Source of the DNA: Paenibacillus sabuli
GTDB lineage: Bacteria > Bacillota > Bacilli > Paenibacillales > Paenibacillaceae
Reading direction: 5' to 3'
DNA: 64,000 nucleotides
NCBI RefSeq assembly: GCF_014705605.1
Contig: NZ_JACXIZ010000036.1
Coordinates: 1 to 64,000 of the forward strand
The notes below the pieces were generated by a model that was not told the origin of the DNA, did not search any database, and saw nothing but the letters and a program-made list of their open reading frames with translations. The translations under genes were made by a program, and so were the position numbers. Of the stretch, positions 16,082 through 25,185 are shown piece after piece (within the stretch, counting starts at the first letter, position 1; each line of letters begins with the position of its first letter).

Positions 16082-16969
16082 CTACTCCGGGTCGGCGCTG
16101 AAACGCTTGCGGTATTGCAGGGGCGACTGGCCGATGTGCTCGGAGAAGGTACGGGAAAAATGCGGCGTCTGCCTGAAGCCGGTCCGCGTCGCCACCTCCG
16201 CTACGGGCAAATCGGTCTTGAGCAGCAGCAGCTTGGCCTGGTCCATGCGCAGGTGGAGCAAATACTGCTGCGGCGTCATTCCGAATACCTCGATCATGCA
16301 GCGCGCCACATAATTGGAATGAAGGCCGAGCGCGCCGCTAATCGTCTTGTTAGTGACCTGAGCGCCGCTGTGACGCTTGAGATACTCGGCCGCCTGCTCC
16401 GCCACCTGCAGCGCCGTCCACGGGGCAGCGGTCCGCCCCGCGCGCTCGACCAGCTGCAGCAGCCGCTGAAAAACCAGCTGCCGCTGCCAAAAGCTGTCCG
16501 CGCCGCCGCCGAGCGCCGCAGCGGCGAGCTCGTCCAGCAGCTGTACGCCTTGTGCGGCCGCCTCCCCGGCGAGCCGCCCCCGCAGCGGCAGTCGCAGCGC
16601 ATGGACATAGTGGTCGCCGCTCAGCCCGCCGGAACCGTTGCCCGGGCTGCCGCCAAGGCGGAGCTCCCAGGGGCCCGCCGTCTGGAAATGCAGCCAATCG
16701 AAGGCCGCGCCGTCCGCACCGGCCTCTGCGGCGAGCGGCGGTTCGTCGGGGCGGCGCAGCAGCACCTCGCCAGGGCCCGCCGACCGGGGGCGGCCGCCGT
16801 CCGTGAGCGCCATGGCGCCCTCGCGAATATGAATCAGCTCGAACATGCCCGTGGCCGAGCGGCGCGGATGGCGCTCGCCCGGAGCGTAGCGGCGATGCTC
16901 GTATTCAATCAAGTAGGGAAGCGGCGGCGTCAAAAAAGCAAGCATCGGAATCGATGATATCGTGCTCAT
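16082..16969 (-). CDS. AraC-family transcriptional regulator
   Basis: The 295-residue product has an N-terminal cupin-like sensing region and a C-terminal double helix-turn-helix (about residues 190-290). The second helix pair reads VAEVATRTGFRQTPHFSRTFSEHIGQSPLQYRKRF, split by the usual Gly-Phe. Such proteins sense sugars. It lies directly downstream of the G1P dehydrogenase gene on the same strand, about 80 bases away, and may regulate that pair. The start at 16969 is not marked by a strong ribosome site. Ligand unknown. Confidence 0.88.
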   Translation of the reverse strand: MSTISSIPMLAFLTPPLPYLIEYEHRRYAPGERHPRRSATGMFELIHIREGAMALTDGGRPRSAGPGEVLLRRPDEPPLAAEAGADGAAFDWLHFQTAGPWELRLGGSPGNGSGGLSGDHYVHALRLPLRGRLAGEAAAQGVQLLDELAAAALGGGADSFWQRQLVFQRLLQLVERAGRTAAPWTALQVAEQAAEYLKRHSGAQVTNKTISGALGLHSNYVARCMIEVFGMTPQQYLLHLRMDQAKLLLLKTDLPVAEVATRTGFRQTPHFSRTFSEHIGQSPLQYRKRFSADPE

Positions 16970-17051
16970 AGCTGTCCCGCAATCCGAATGTCAGGGTTAC
17001 ACATACCGGTCTCCTTGGCTAATTAATAAATTGTAGAAGCCGCTCGCGTGC

Positions 17052-18278
17052 TCACAGCGGCTCGTGCGGCTCCACGAGCGTATTGAACGCCCGCAGCAGC
17101 GTGTAGCGGCTCCGGACATGATGCGCCTGGCGCAGACTGCGCGCCAGCAGCTCCTGGCCGATGCCTAGCTCGGATGGCTCGCTCGGTCCGCCGACCTCGC
17201 GCAGCAGCTCCTGGAGCCGATGCGGCTCGGGAATGTCCTTGACCCACGCCTTGATATCCGGCCAGCTCGCTTCGATCCGCGCCAGCTCCGGCCCGCCGGC
17301 CGCCCGCTCGGGCTCGTCCATGAACTGCGCCCGCGCCACAATCTCGTGATAGATCGCCGAGATCTCCACGCTGGCGACTCCGACCTTGGCCCCGTGCAGC
17401 AGCTGCTTGCGGCCGTGCCGCAAGTAGTCCATCTCCCAATAATGCGACAGATGATGCTCGGCGCCCGAGGCCGGATGCGACTGTCCGAACAGCAGCATCG
17501 CCACGCCCGACGCGATGAGCGCCCGCATCAACACGGCGATGCCTTCCGCATCGCGCGCCGCGATCCGGCTGCGGCCCGCCACGCACGCCTCGAGCGCGTC
17601 CCTGGTGATGCGCGCCGCCAGCTCGTCATAGGGCTCGCCGGCAATGGCATGGGAGAAGCGCCAGTCGAACAGCGACGTGTACTTGCCCAGCATGTCGCCG
17701 AAGCCGGCTGCCACCAGCGCCGCCGGCGCTTGCACGAGCACGTCCAGATCGGCGAACAGCGCGATCGGCGCGGACGCCGGGATCGTGATTTTCTCTCCAT
17801 TGACAAGAATCGGCGCGCCCTTGGAGTTGAAGCCGTCCACCGACGGCGCCGTCGGCACCGAGACGAACGGCAGCTGCATATGATACGCGACGAACCGGAC
17901 GATGTCATGTATCGTTCCGGAGCCGACCGCGACCAACAGTCGCGTCTGCTCACGCCGTACGCCGAGCATCGCGTGCACGAGCGACCGCTCATCCGCCACC
18001 ACGTCTCCCTGGTGATCCGGGGGCACGAGGCGGCGCTCCGCCCGGACGCCGCGCGCCGCCAGATGCGTCAGCAGCGTTTCGCCCGCTGCTTCCCAGGTCG
18101 TCTCGTCCGCTACCAGGAGTACGCAGCTCTCGCCCGCTGTCGCGCCGGCGATATAGTCGGCTGCCGTCTTGAGCGCTCCTGCCGCCACTTCGATTCGATC
18201 AATTGCAAGCGGCTCCAGGGCAGTGCCTGCCCGGAGCGCCATCTCGTTCCACTTCGCCAATTGCTCCTGCATCGCCAT
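17052..18278 (-). CDS. araM: sn-Glycerol-1-phosphate dehydrogenase, AraM/EgsA family
   Basis: AraM reduces dihydroxyacetone phosphate to sn-glycerol 1-phosphate, the archaeal-type stereoisomer, which Bacillus uses for heptaprenylglyceryl phosphate lipids. The 408-residue product has the NAD(P)-binding GSGTIHDIVRF, VPTAPSVDGFNSKGAP, and the metal ligands Asp in AAGFGDMLGKYTSLFDW and His in HPASGAEHHLSHYWE. Length is typical. AAGGAAGCGAGGG precedes the ATG. It lies 88 bases downstream of a HAD phosphatase gene, the same order as araL-araM in Bacillus subtilis, but here outside any arabinose operon. Confidence 0.92.
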   Translation of the reverse strand: MAMQEQLAKWNEMALRAGTALEPLAIDRIEVAAGALKTAADYIAGATAGESCVLLVADETTWEAAGETLLTHLAARGVRAERRLVPPDHQGDVVADERSLVHAMLGVRREQTRLLVAVGSGTIHDIVRFVAYHMQLPFVSVPTAPSVDGFNSKGAPILVNGEKITIPASAPIALFADLDVLVQAPAALVAAGFGDMLGKYTSLFDWRFSHAIAGEPYDELAARITRDALEACVAGRSRIAARDAEGIAVLMRALIASGVAMLLFGQSHPASGAEHHLSHYWEMDYLRHGRKQLLHGAKVGVASVEISAIYHEIVARAQFMDEPERAAGGPELARIEASWPDIKAWVKDIPEPHRLQELLREVGGPSEPSELGIGQELLARSLRQAHHVRSRYTLLRAFNTLVEPHEPL

Positions 18279-18366
18279 CCCTCGCTTCCTTCAGGAATTG
18301 TCGCTAGATTCCTTGATTCCTTGATTCCTTAACCACTTGATCGTGCTTGGATTGCAACTCTATCAG

Positions 18367-19185
18367 CTATGCCTTACTTTGCCCCTGCAGTACCTGCAAC
18401 AAGCTCGCGTGCACTTCGTCCGGCTGCGGCGCGAGCTCCGCCAGACGGTCCGCTCGTGCCGAGCCGGTCAGCACCAGCGCAGTGCGAATGCCGGCATTGC
18501 GGCCGAGCGTAATATCCGATTCGACGCTGTCGCCGACGATCATGCACAGCTCCGGCGGCAGTCCGAGTGCCTCCAGCGCAGCCTCCGCCATATAGCGGCC
18601 CGGCTTGCCGATGACCACCTCCACCTCGGAGCCCGTCGAATGCGTGATTGCGCCGATCATGCCGGCCACGTCGATCGCGTCCCCGTCGTCGCCGGGGAAG
18701 GATTTGTCCGCATTGGTGGCGATGATGCGCGCACCCGCGCGCACGGCCCGAAAGGCCATATTCAGATCGCGGTAGGTCACCGTCTCGTGCAGCGTAATGA
18801 CGAGCCACTGCGCATCCTCCGGCCGTTCCGCCGCTTGCAAGCCGGCCAGCTGCAGCTCGTCAACCAGTCCTTGCTCACCCAGCGCCCAGAAGGAAGAGCC
18901 CGGCGATTCCCGTTGAAGATACCGCGCCGTGACCGTCGAGGAGAGCAGCAGCTCTTCGTCGCGGACCTCCACGCCCATACCGGCCAGCTTTTCGCGGCAC
19001 ATGCGTGCGGAATAATTGCCCCGATTGCTCAAAAAGACGAACGGCACATCATGTCCGCGCAGCAGGCGAATCGCCTCGGCCGCTCCGTCAATCGCCGTTT
19101 TTCCCGTATATACCGTACCATCCAGATCAATGATGTAGCCTTTCATGTCCTCGCGCATTTGTCGATTTTTTCTCCCATCAGCCAA
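18367..19185 (-). CDS. HAD-IIA sugar-phosphate phosphatase (AraL/NagD type)
   Basis: The product has HAD motif I GYIIDLDGTVYTG, motif II FLSNRG, the Lys in VVIGKPGRYMAEAAL and the motif IV MIVGDSVESDITLGRNAG, with the C2 cap of subclass IIA. AraL and NagD relatives dephosphorylate small sugar phosphates. I prefer the TTG start at 19185 because GGGGAGG lies seven bases upstream. The ATG at 19146 (MKGYIIDLDG) matches the usual family start, but its GAGG is only two bases away. It is the first gene of the pair with araM and is divergent from an AraC gene. Confidence 0.88.
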   Translation of the reverse strand: MADGRKNRQMREDMKGYIIDLDGTVYTGKTAIDGAAEAIRLLRGHDVPFVFLSNRGNYSARMCREKLAGMGVEVRDEELLLSSTVTARYLQRESPGSSFWALGEQGLVDELQLAGLQAAERPEDAQWLVITLHETVTYRDLNMAFRAVRAGARIIATNADKSFPGDDGDAIDVAGMIGAITHSTGSEVEVVIGKPGRYMAEAALEALGLPPELCMIVGDSVESDITLGRNAGIRTALVLTGSARADRLAELAPQPDEVHASLLQVLQGQSKA

Positions 19186-19351
19186 TTTGCTTCCTCCCCA
19201 TTTTTCATGGTTCTTCGGCCAATGTCAAGTTTACCGTAACTTTCGACCCGCTGTCGCGTTTAATGGGTACCAGATTACGAAGCCCGTCCGCTACCTGCAC
19301 CGCATGGCAGCCGGCAAGAGCGAATGGGCGACGGACAGGAGGTCAGGCGGC

Positions 19352-20149
19352 ATGCGTCGCACGGACAAGCACGGCGATTCCCCGGGACGGACGGGCACGA
19401 TTATCGCCGGACACTATATGGAGCCCGACACCTACCGGACCGAGCGGCCGGAAGGACGCGGCGACTGGCTGTTGCTCTATACCCTCGAGGGTGAAGGCTG
19501 GTGCACGGCCGGCGAGCAGCGGCGCGCATGCCGCCCTGGCGATCTCGTGGCTCTACGCCCGCGCGCACCTCATAATTACGGCACGGCAGCCGGCGTGCAC
19601 TGGCGCTTCATGTGGGTGCATTTCCCCGACTCCATCCCGGAGGCGGCCTTGCTCCCGGAGCATGCTTGTATCGGGCATACGATCGCCGGCAGCTCCGCTC
19701 GCGCACGTGTGCTTCGGGCCTTTCAGCGCCTGCTCGCCGACACGGCCGAGCGCCGCGAGCTGTGGGAGGAGCTGAGTCGCAATGCCATCGGCGAGTTGCT
19801 GCTGCTGCTCGCCCGATCGACGCGCAGGCGCATCGACGCCCGTGTCGACGAGGCGCTGCAGCTCATGTCGGCGCGGCTGCAGGAGCATCTGCGCGTCGAG
19901 GAGCTGGCCGCCTCGGTCGGGCTGTCCGCCTCGCGGCTGGCACATTTGTTCAAGCGCGAGACCGGCTTGTCCGTCATCGAGACGATGAATCGGATGCGGA
20001 TACGCCAGGCCGCGCTGCTGCTGGCGCATACCGACCGCACCGCCGCCGAAGCGGCGCATGCGACCGGCTTTCACAATTACCATCACTTCGCCAAGCAATT
20101 CCGCAAGCATTACGGTGTCCCGCCCTCCGCCTATCGCGCCGATTCCTGA
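19352..20149 (+). CDS. AraC-family transcriptional regulator
   Basis: The 265-residue product begins with a cupin-like domain (LLLYTLEGEGWCTAGEQ, RPGDLVALRPRAPHNYG) and ends with an AraC double HTH (VEELAASVGLSASRLAHLFKRE; AAHATGFHNYHHFAKQFRKHYG). ATG 19352 is chosen because AGGAGG lies about ten bases upstream; the frame is open further back without homology. It is divergent from the HAD-araM pair, which it probably controls. Its last 19 bases overlap the end of the convergent threonine synthase-like gene. Confidence 0.88.
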   Translation: MRRTDKHGDSPGRTGTIIAGHYMEPDTYRTERPEGRGDWLLLYTLEGEGWCTAGEQRRACRPGDLVALRPRAPHNYGTAAGVHWRFMWVHFPDSIPEAALLPEHACIGHTIAGSSARARVLRAFQRLLADTAERRELWEELSRNAIGELLLLLARSTRRRIDARVDEALQLMSARLQEHLRVEELAASVGLSASRLAHLFKRETGLSVIETMNRMRIRQAALLLAHTDRTAAEAAHATGFHNYHHFAKQFRKHYGVPPSAYRADS

Positions 20150-21348
20150 TCCAGCTTGCGCCAGGCGGCGTAATTTTTCACGCACGGCACGCCTTCCATA
20201 CGCCACGGGAGGTACTTGCCGCTATGCGACGTATTGAACAGCACTACGCGTTCGCCCGGTGCGATCCAGCCGCTATCGACGAGACGGAGCAAGCCGGCCC
20301 AGGTCGCCGCGCCCTCCGGCGATGCGCTGACGCCGCAGCGACCCAGCTCGCGTGCGCCATCCGCAATTTCGGCCTCGCTGACGCTGACCCCCGTTCCGCC
20401 CGAAGCGCGCAGGATCGCCAGGAGCTGCTCGCCGTCGGGCGGCAGCGGCACCCGCATGCCCGTCGGCGGACTCGTCACCACGCCGCGCAGCGGCACATAG
20501 TTACCGCCGCTGCGCATCGCATCGGCGATCGGGGCGCAGCCTTGCGCCTGAACACTGACCATTCGCGGCAGGTCGCCGTCGATCAGCCCTAGCGCACGCA
20601 ACTGCGCAAAGGCGCGCCACATGCCAATAATGCCCGACCCCCCTCCGGTCGGATAGACGATCACATCCGGCAGGCGCCAGCCGAGCTGCTCGGCGAGCTC
20701 GAGTCCCATCGTTTTTTTGCCCTCCGCCCGCCCATGCTCCTGCAGCGTGCCGATGAAGTGCCAGCCCTGTTCGTCGCGGCCCTCGCGAATGAGCCGCCCG
20801 GCATCGTGGATGAGGCCATCCACCAGACAGGTGCGCGCCCCGTACTGCACGCACTCCGCCACGATCGCGCCCGGACAGTCCGCCGGCAAAAACGCGAACG
20901 CCTCCATGCCCGCTCGCGCCGCATATGCCGCGGCAGCCGAAGCCGCGTTGCCGTTGGAATTGATCGCAATGCGTCTGAGACCGTGCGCGCGCGCGACCGA
21001 CAGCGCCGCCGATGCGCCCCGCGCCTTGAAGCTGCCGGTCGGATTGCGCTCCTCGCACTTGACCTGCAGCGCGCCCAGCCCCAGATCGCGCGCGCGTTCC
21101 TCCAGCGCCAGCAGCGGCGTCCAGCCCTCTCCGAGCGAGACGATGTGCGCAGAGCGCTCCACCGGCAGGAGCTCCGCATACCGCCACATCGAATGTACCC
21201 GTCCATGCAGCGCGTCCGTCCGCAGCGTGCGCCCCGCCCTCTCCAGGTCGTACGCCACCTGCAGACTCCCCCCGCATGCGCAGGTTGTCTTCGCCGGCTC
21301 GAACGGCTTCTGCTTGCCGCAGCGGCGGCATTGCAATCCGAATCGCAT
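20131..21348 (-). CDS. thrC: Threonine synthase-like PLP enzyme
   Basis: The 405-residue product is a fold-type II PLP enzyme. A zinc-ribbon-like start (CRRCGKQKPFEPAKTTCACGG) precedes GEGWTPLL, then NPTGSFKARGASAAL with the Schiff-base Lys, and the phosphate-binding GGGSGIIG. This layout is that of the short threonine synthases, which convert O-phosphohomoserine to threonine. Related cysteate or diaminopropionate enzymes share it, so the substrate is not certain, and no hom or thrB lies nearby. GGAAGGGGACACGGGG precedes the ATG. The 3' end overlaps the convergent AraC gene. Confidence 0.8.
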   Translation of the reverse strand: MRFGLQCRRCGKQKPFEPAKTTCACGGSLQVAYDLERAGRTLRTDALHGRVHSMWRYAELLPVERSAHIVSLGEGWTPLLALEERARDLGLGALQVKCEERNPTGSFKARGASAALSVARAHGLRRIAINSNGNAASAAAAYAARAGMEAFAFLPADCPGAIVAECVQYGARTCLVDGLIHDAGRLIREGRDEQGWHFIGTLQEHGRAEGKKTMGLELAEQLGWRLPDVIVYPTGGGSGIIGMWRAFAQLRALGLIDGDLPRMVSVQAQGCAPIADAMRSGGNYVPLRGVVTSPPTGMRVPLPPDGEQLLAILRASGGTGVSVSEAEIADGARELGRCGVSASPEGAATWAGLLRLVDSGWIAPGERVVLFNTSHSGKYLPWRMEGVPCVKNYAAWRKLDQESAR

Positions 21349-21536
21349 CCCCGTGTCCCCTTCCTCCGCATGTCGTCATCCCTACAGCATAGTCCGGCAG
21401 AAGCGGCGATGCGACGGCGGTTGTCCCGCCGGCAATCGTCCGCGGGGGCGAACGTCCAGACCGATCCGGCCTTGTTGCATACAATGAGGAAGCGTCAATT
21501 TTGGGCCGCATAGCGGAAAGGGGCTGCATAATCGGA

Positions 21537-21965
21537 ATGCTGCGCATGATGTGCAAGGGGAAGATTCACCGCGCCACAGTGACGGAGGCGGACCTGAATT
21601 ATGTCGGAAGCATCACGATCGATCGCCTGCTGATGCAGGCGGCCGAGCTGAATCCGTACGAGATGGTCCAGGTGACCAGTCTCAAAAACGCGACGCGCTG
21701 GAAGACGTATGCACTCCCGGGACCGGCCGGCTCCGGCCAAATCTGCCTGAACGGTCCGCCGGCCCACCTGTTCGCGCCTGGCGATCTGGTCATCATCCTC
21801 AGTCTGGGCTTGTTCGACGAGCAGCAGGTGCGGCAGCTCGTACCGAAGGTGGTATTCGTCGATGCGGACAACCGGATCACCCATTGCCAGTCTCACCCGC
21901 TCTATACAAACGACGGAGAGGTGAATTGGGATGCCTTACAGCCTCAGCAAGCTAAGCAAGCATAA
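21537..21965 (+). CDS. panD: Aspartate 1-decarboxylase
   Basis: PanD makes beta-alanine from aspartate for pantothenate. It is translated as a proenzyme that cleaves itself at a Gly-Ser bond, leaving a pyruvoyl group on the serine; here the site is in LNYVGSITIDRLLM. The start MLRMMCKGKIHRATVTEADL and the HLFAPGDLVIILSLGLFDE strand are family-typical. The length of 142 residues is slightly above average. The start is not fully settled: TTG 21501 has a GAGGA ten bases upstream, and ATGs lie at 21537 and 21546. The downstream gene overlaps by 35 bases, so the two are translated together. panB and panC are absent. Confidence 0.92.
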   Translation: MLRMMCKGKIHRATVTEADLNYVGSITIDRLLMQAAELNPYEMVQVTSLKNATRWKTYALPGPAGSGQICLNGPPAHLFAPGDLVIILSLGLFDEQQVRQLVPKVVFVDADNRITHCQSHPLYTNDGEVNWDALQPQQAKQA

Positions 21966-22665
21966 GCTGCTCCTGGGCGTGCCGCAGCTGGCTTCGGCGC
22001 TGCCGCCGACAGCGCCGCTCGGACGCGAGGCGCTGAGCGAGATGCTGGAGCGCTACGAGAAGCTGATCGTCAAGCCGTCGCTGGGCTCGGGAGGCAAGGG
22101 CGTGCGAATGGTCGCGCGAGACGGGAGCGGCTACCGCGTCCAGTCGGGCACGCGCAGCCGCCGCTTCGGCAGCCGCGATGCGCTCTATGCCCACCTGCTG
22201 GCGGGTATGGGCAGCGCCAAAGGTATGATTCAGCGCCGCATTCCGCTGGCGACGATCGAGGGGCGCCCGTTCGATCTGCGCGTCATGGTGCAGCGCAAGT
22301 CAGGCGGAGACTGGACCGTCACCGGCGCGCTGGCCAAGGTCGCAGGCGCCGGCTATATCATTACGAACCTGGCGCGCAGCGGCGGCCGCATCCTCACTGT
22401 CTCCGAAGCGGTGCGCCGCTCCAATATCGCCGGCGTCGGGACGGACCGCATCCAGGCCGAGCTGGTTCGCCTCGCGCTCGCATCAGCCTCGCGCCTGCGC
22501 ACCCGGTACAATTGGATTCGTACCGTCGGGCTCGACATCGGACTCGATTCGAGCGGCAAGGCCTGGATCATCGAGTGCAACTTTAGCCCTGCCAATTCGC
22601 TGTTCAATCGACTGCGGGACAAAACGATGTACCGCCGCATCCTCAGCTACAGCAAGCGCGCTTGA
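21931..22665 (+). CDS. YheC/YheD-type ATP-grasp protein (spore coat associated)
   Basis: A 244-residue ATP-grasp domain protein. Recognisable are KLIVKPSLGSGGKGV (ATP-binding loop with Lys), RPFDLRVMVQRKSGGDW, and the metal-ligand segment LDIGLDSSGKAWIIECNFSPANS. Bacillus YheC and YheD are endospore coat-associated proteins of this family; the ligase substrate is unknown. It starts inside the 3' end of panD behind GGAGAGGTG. A long perfect hairpin at 22730 follows the stop. Shorter than full YheC/D (often above 350 residues), this is the compact form common in Paenibacillaceae. Confidence 0.82.
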   Translation: MPYSLSKLSKHKLLLGVPQLASALPPTAPLGREALSEMLERYEKLIVKPSLGSGGKGVRMVARDGSGYRVQSGTRSRRFGSRDALYAHLLAGMGSAKGMIQRRIPLATIEGRPFDLRVMVQRKSGGDWTVTGALAKVAGAGYIITNLARSGGRILTVSEAVRRSNIAGVGTDRIQAELVRLALASASRLRTRYNWIRTVGLDIGLDSSGKAWIIECNFSPANSLFNRLRDKTMYRRILSYSKRA

Positions 22666-22729
22666 CAGCCGGGTTGCCCGCGACCGGCCGTGCATCCGGG
22701 CCGAAATGTCACGCAACGGCGAAACAACA

Positions 22730-22763
22730 AACCGGCCCGCCTCTACAACGAGGCGGGCCGGTT
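22730..22763. terminator. Bidirectional terminator hairpin
   Basis: Perfect 14-base arms (AACCGGCCCGCCTC and its complement) enclose a six-base loop. On the minus strand TTTGTTGTTT follows, so it best ends the transcript of the isomerase and Gfo/Idh genes. It may also stop panD-side transcription. Confidence 0.8.
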
Positions 22764-22895
22764 ATCCATATGCTGCCATTCCATGCCGGCTGTGCCGCGC
22801 ATGCCCAAGGCGAAACAATTGACGCCGTCCTCTGACGGCGACGCGAGTTTCGTTCCGAGGATCGAAGAGCTCATATACTTGAATAGCTGATCCAT
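22743..22895 (-). CDS. Possible small protein (50 aa)
   Basis: A frame beginning MDQLFKYMSSSILGTK runs to a stop inside the terminator hairpin. A GGGGA seven bases ahead of the ATG is plausible, and the composition is not obviously random, but no family is recognised and overlap with the terminator counts against it. Confidence 0.25.
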   Translation of the reverse strand: MDQLFKYMSSSILGTKLASPSEDGVNCFALGMRGTAGMEWQHMDNRPASL

Positions 22896-23046
22896 GCGGA
22901 TTCCCCGTATTAACGCCACAATATGACCGAATGCCAATTGTGCAGACGCGCTGCACCTGACGCATACTCCTTGCAATGTCCCAGACTCGCTTCACTGTCA
23001 CAAGGCTGCGGCGCTGACGCGCAGCTGTGGCGGGGCCGGCGCCGTC

Positions 23047-23895
23047 TTACTCCAATCCGGCCGCTGCGTACACCTTGGCGAAGCCGTCCGCCGAGCGGCG
23101 GGCCAGCGTCTGCGCCGAGTCCTGCGGCGGCTGCTGGGACAGAATCTCCTGGGCTACAACGCCCTTGTATCCGATCGCATGCAGCTCCCGCAGGAAGCCG
23201 GCCAGATCGATGACGCCCTCGCCGGGATAGACGCGGTCGTTGTCGAGCGCCTCGGCGACCGGGACCGACTTGGCGTCGTTGAGATGCACATGCACGATCT
23301 GCTCCGGCCGCAGCGCGCGGATCGCGTCCAGGTCCGACTCGGTCGTATACCAGTGGTACGCGTCGAACAACAGCCCGACATTCGGCTCGCCGATGGCGTC
23401 GATCCAGTCGAGCGTCTCCTCCAGCGTCCAGACGAACGGATTGGCCCAGCGCGTCCGCAGATGATGCGGACCGACGAACTCCAGTCCGAGCCGGATGCCG
23501 TAGGCGCCGAGCACGCGGGCGCAGGTGCGCAAGCGAGCGGTCGCGAGCGCCATGAAATGCGCCGCCTTCAGATCCGTGGACGGCAGCACGTACGTACAGC
23601 AGGCCCGCACGCCGAACTTCGCCGCAATCGCGGCTTCCGCGCCGAGCTTGGCCAGACCGGCGCGGTACGCCTCGTCCGTCGTCCGCCAATCGACGCTGAG
23701 GCCCATTGTGCCGATCTGCACGCCCTGCTCGCGCAGCGTCGCGAGCGCCTGCTCGAGACCGACCTCGTCCGCCCAGGCGCCCAGCTCCCCCGCGCTGGCG
23801 TCGATTGCGCCGAACCCGTGCGCGGCCGCCAACTTGACGAATTGCTCCACCGTACCGGCGTCGCCGATGCCCGCTCTCGATAATCCCTTGATCAT
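23047..23895 (-). CDS. Sugar-phosphate isomerase/epimerase (IolE/IolI-like TIM barrel)
   Basis: The 282-residue product is an AP-endonuclease-2 type TIM barrel. Metal-binding strands can be seen: LGLEFVGPHHLRT, VGLLFDAYHWYTT, IVHVHLNDAKSVP and GVVAQEILSQQPP, with Glu, Asp, His and Glu at strand ends. Relatives act on inositol derivatives, hydroxypyruvate or keto-sugars. The ATG at 23895 follows AGGAGGACGAGCAG. It lies about 40 bases downstream of a Gfo/Idh/MocA oxidoreductase; the pair suggests oxidation then isomerisation of a cyclitol or sugar. A divergent AraC gene lies on the far side of that oxidoreductase gene. Confidence 0.87.
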   Translation of the reverse strand: MIKGLSRAGIGDAGTVEQFVKLAAAHGFGAIDASAGELGAWADEVGLEQALATLREQGVQIGTMGLSVDWRTTDEAYRAGLAKLGAEAAIAAKFGVRACCTYVLPSTDLKAAHFMALATARLRTCARVLGAYGIRLGLEFVGPHHLRTRWANPFVWTLEETLDWIDAIGEPNVGLLFDAYHWYTTESDLDAIRALRPEQIVHVHLNDAKSVPVAEALDNDRVYPGEGVIDLAGFLRELHAIGYKGVVAQEILSQQPPQDSAQTLARRSADGFAKVYAAAGLE

Positions 23896-23936
23896 CTGCT
23901 CGTCCTCCTCTATCCGATTAACTAACCCCACTCAGA

Positions 23937-25010
23937 TTAAATATCCCAATTCAGCTTGACTTCGTTGCCCGTGCGCGACGACTCGTAGATCGCATCCAGG
24001 ATCAGGTTGTTCGTCAACCCCGTCAGCGCCGAGCTGATCGGAGCCTTGCCCGTGTGCAGGCAATCGAGGAAATGACGGCTCAGACGCAGCCGCGCGCCCT
24101 CGTCATTGTCCGGCACGGCGAGCGGCGCTTCGAGCGGACGGTTGAACTTCTCCATCAGCAGCTTGCCGGTATTGCCGCGATAGTTGGCGCCGCCGTCGGT
24201 GCCCATCAGATGAATGAACGGCGTGTTGTCCGTATCCATATGCACGGCCCAGCTGACCTCGAGCGTCAGCGTGCTGCCGTCTTCCATCTTGATCATTGCC
24301 GTGGCCAGATCCTCGACGTCGAATTGTCCGTCCCAGTTCGGCTTGCCCCAGCTGCCGATGCCCTGCCGCTTCGGTCCGAATTCCGCATAGGTGGCGCCAT
24401 AGACGGAGACTGGCTTCGGATTGCCCATCAGATAGAGCGCCAGGTCCACCATATGCACGCCGATGTCGATCAGCGGTCCGCCGCCCGATTGATTCATCTG
24501 CGTGAACCAGGTGCCCCAGCCGGGGATACCTTTGCGGCGGAACCAGCCGGTCTTGGCGGTGTAGATGCGCCCGAGCTCGCCCCGCTCGACCTGCTCCTTG
24601 ATCTGCATCGACACCGAGTCGAAGCGCATCTGATGCGCCACCATCAGCGTCTTGTCCGATTTTTGGCTGGCCGCGTAGATGCGGCGGGCGTCGTCGGCAT
24701 TGAGTCCCATCGGCTTTTCCAGCAGGACATGCTTGCCCGCCTCGAGCGCCGCGATGGCGTACTTCGCATGGAATTGATTCGGCACACCGATGATGACAGC
24801 GTCTACATCTGTGCTCTCGATCAGCGCTTCCGGTGTGTCGTACACCTTGGGGATGCCGTATTCGGCGGCGCGCGCTTCGGCGAGCGGCAGGTAGGCATCG
24901 GTAATCGTCGTGATCTGGCAGCTTTCCTCCAGCTGACGGAAGTTCTGGATGTGCACGTTGCCGATGTTGCCCGCACCCAGGATTCCGATTTTGATTTTAT
25001 CTCTGACCAT
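23937..25010 (-). CDS. Gfo/Idh/MocA-family oxidoreductase
   Basis: A 357-residue NAD(P)-dependent sugar or cyclitol dehydrogenase. The Rossmann loop GILGAGNIGNVH lies at residues 8-19, the catalytic Lys in VLLEKPMGLNADDA, and the C-terminal sheet motif GGGPLIDIGVHMVDLALYLMG with the conserved Asp and His. The family includes inositol 2-dehydrogenase and many inverting sugar dehydrogenases; the substrate cannot be named. GGAGGG is about 12 bases ahead of the ATG. It is the first gene of a pair with the TIM-barrel isomerase and is divergent from an AraC gene. Confidence 0.92.
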   Translation of the reverse strand: MVRDKIKIGILGAGNIGNVHIQNFRQLEESCQITTITDAYLPLAEARAAEYGIPKVYDTPEALIESTDVDAVIIGVPNQFHAKYAIAALEAGKHVLLEKPMGLNADDARRIYAASQKSDKTLMVAHQMRFDSVSMQIKEQVERGELGRIYTAKTGWFRRKGIPGWGTWFTQMNQSGGGPLIDIGVHMVDLALYLMGNPKPVSVYGATYAEFGPKRQGIGSWGKPNWDGQFDVEDLATAMIKMEDGSTLTLEVSWAVHMDTDNTPFIHLMGTDGGANYRGNTGKLLMEKFNRPLEAPLAVPDNDEGARLRLSRHFLDCLHTGKAPISSALTGLTNNLILDAIYESSRTGNEVKLNWDI

Positions 25011-25185
25011 CGTGTGTAGTCCCTCCTATGTATCGATTGGCTTGTCGCGTGTATCGCTGGGCCGTCACGCGCTTCTCGCAACGTTTAACGTCCCTCGCCA
25101 CGTTTCATGATATACTAATCTGAGCCAACAACCGTTCCGCAAGCTTCGGAATGTGTCTCATTTTTTCGGCGGGGGAGTCGATCGC

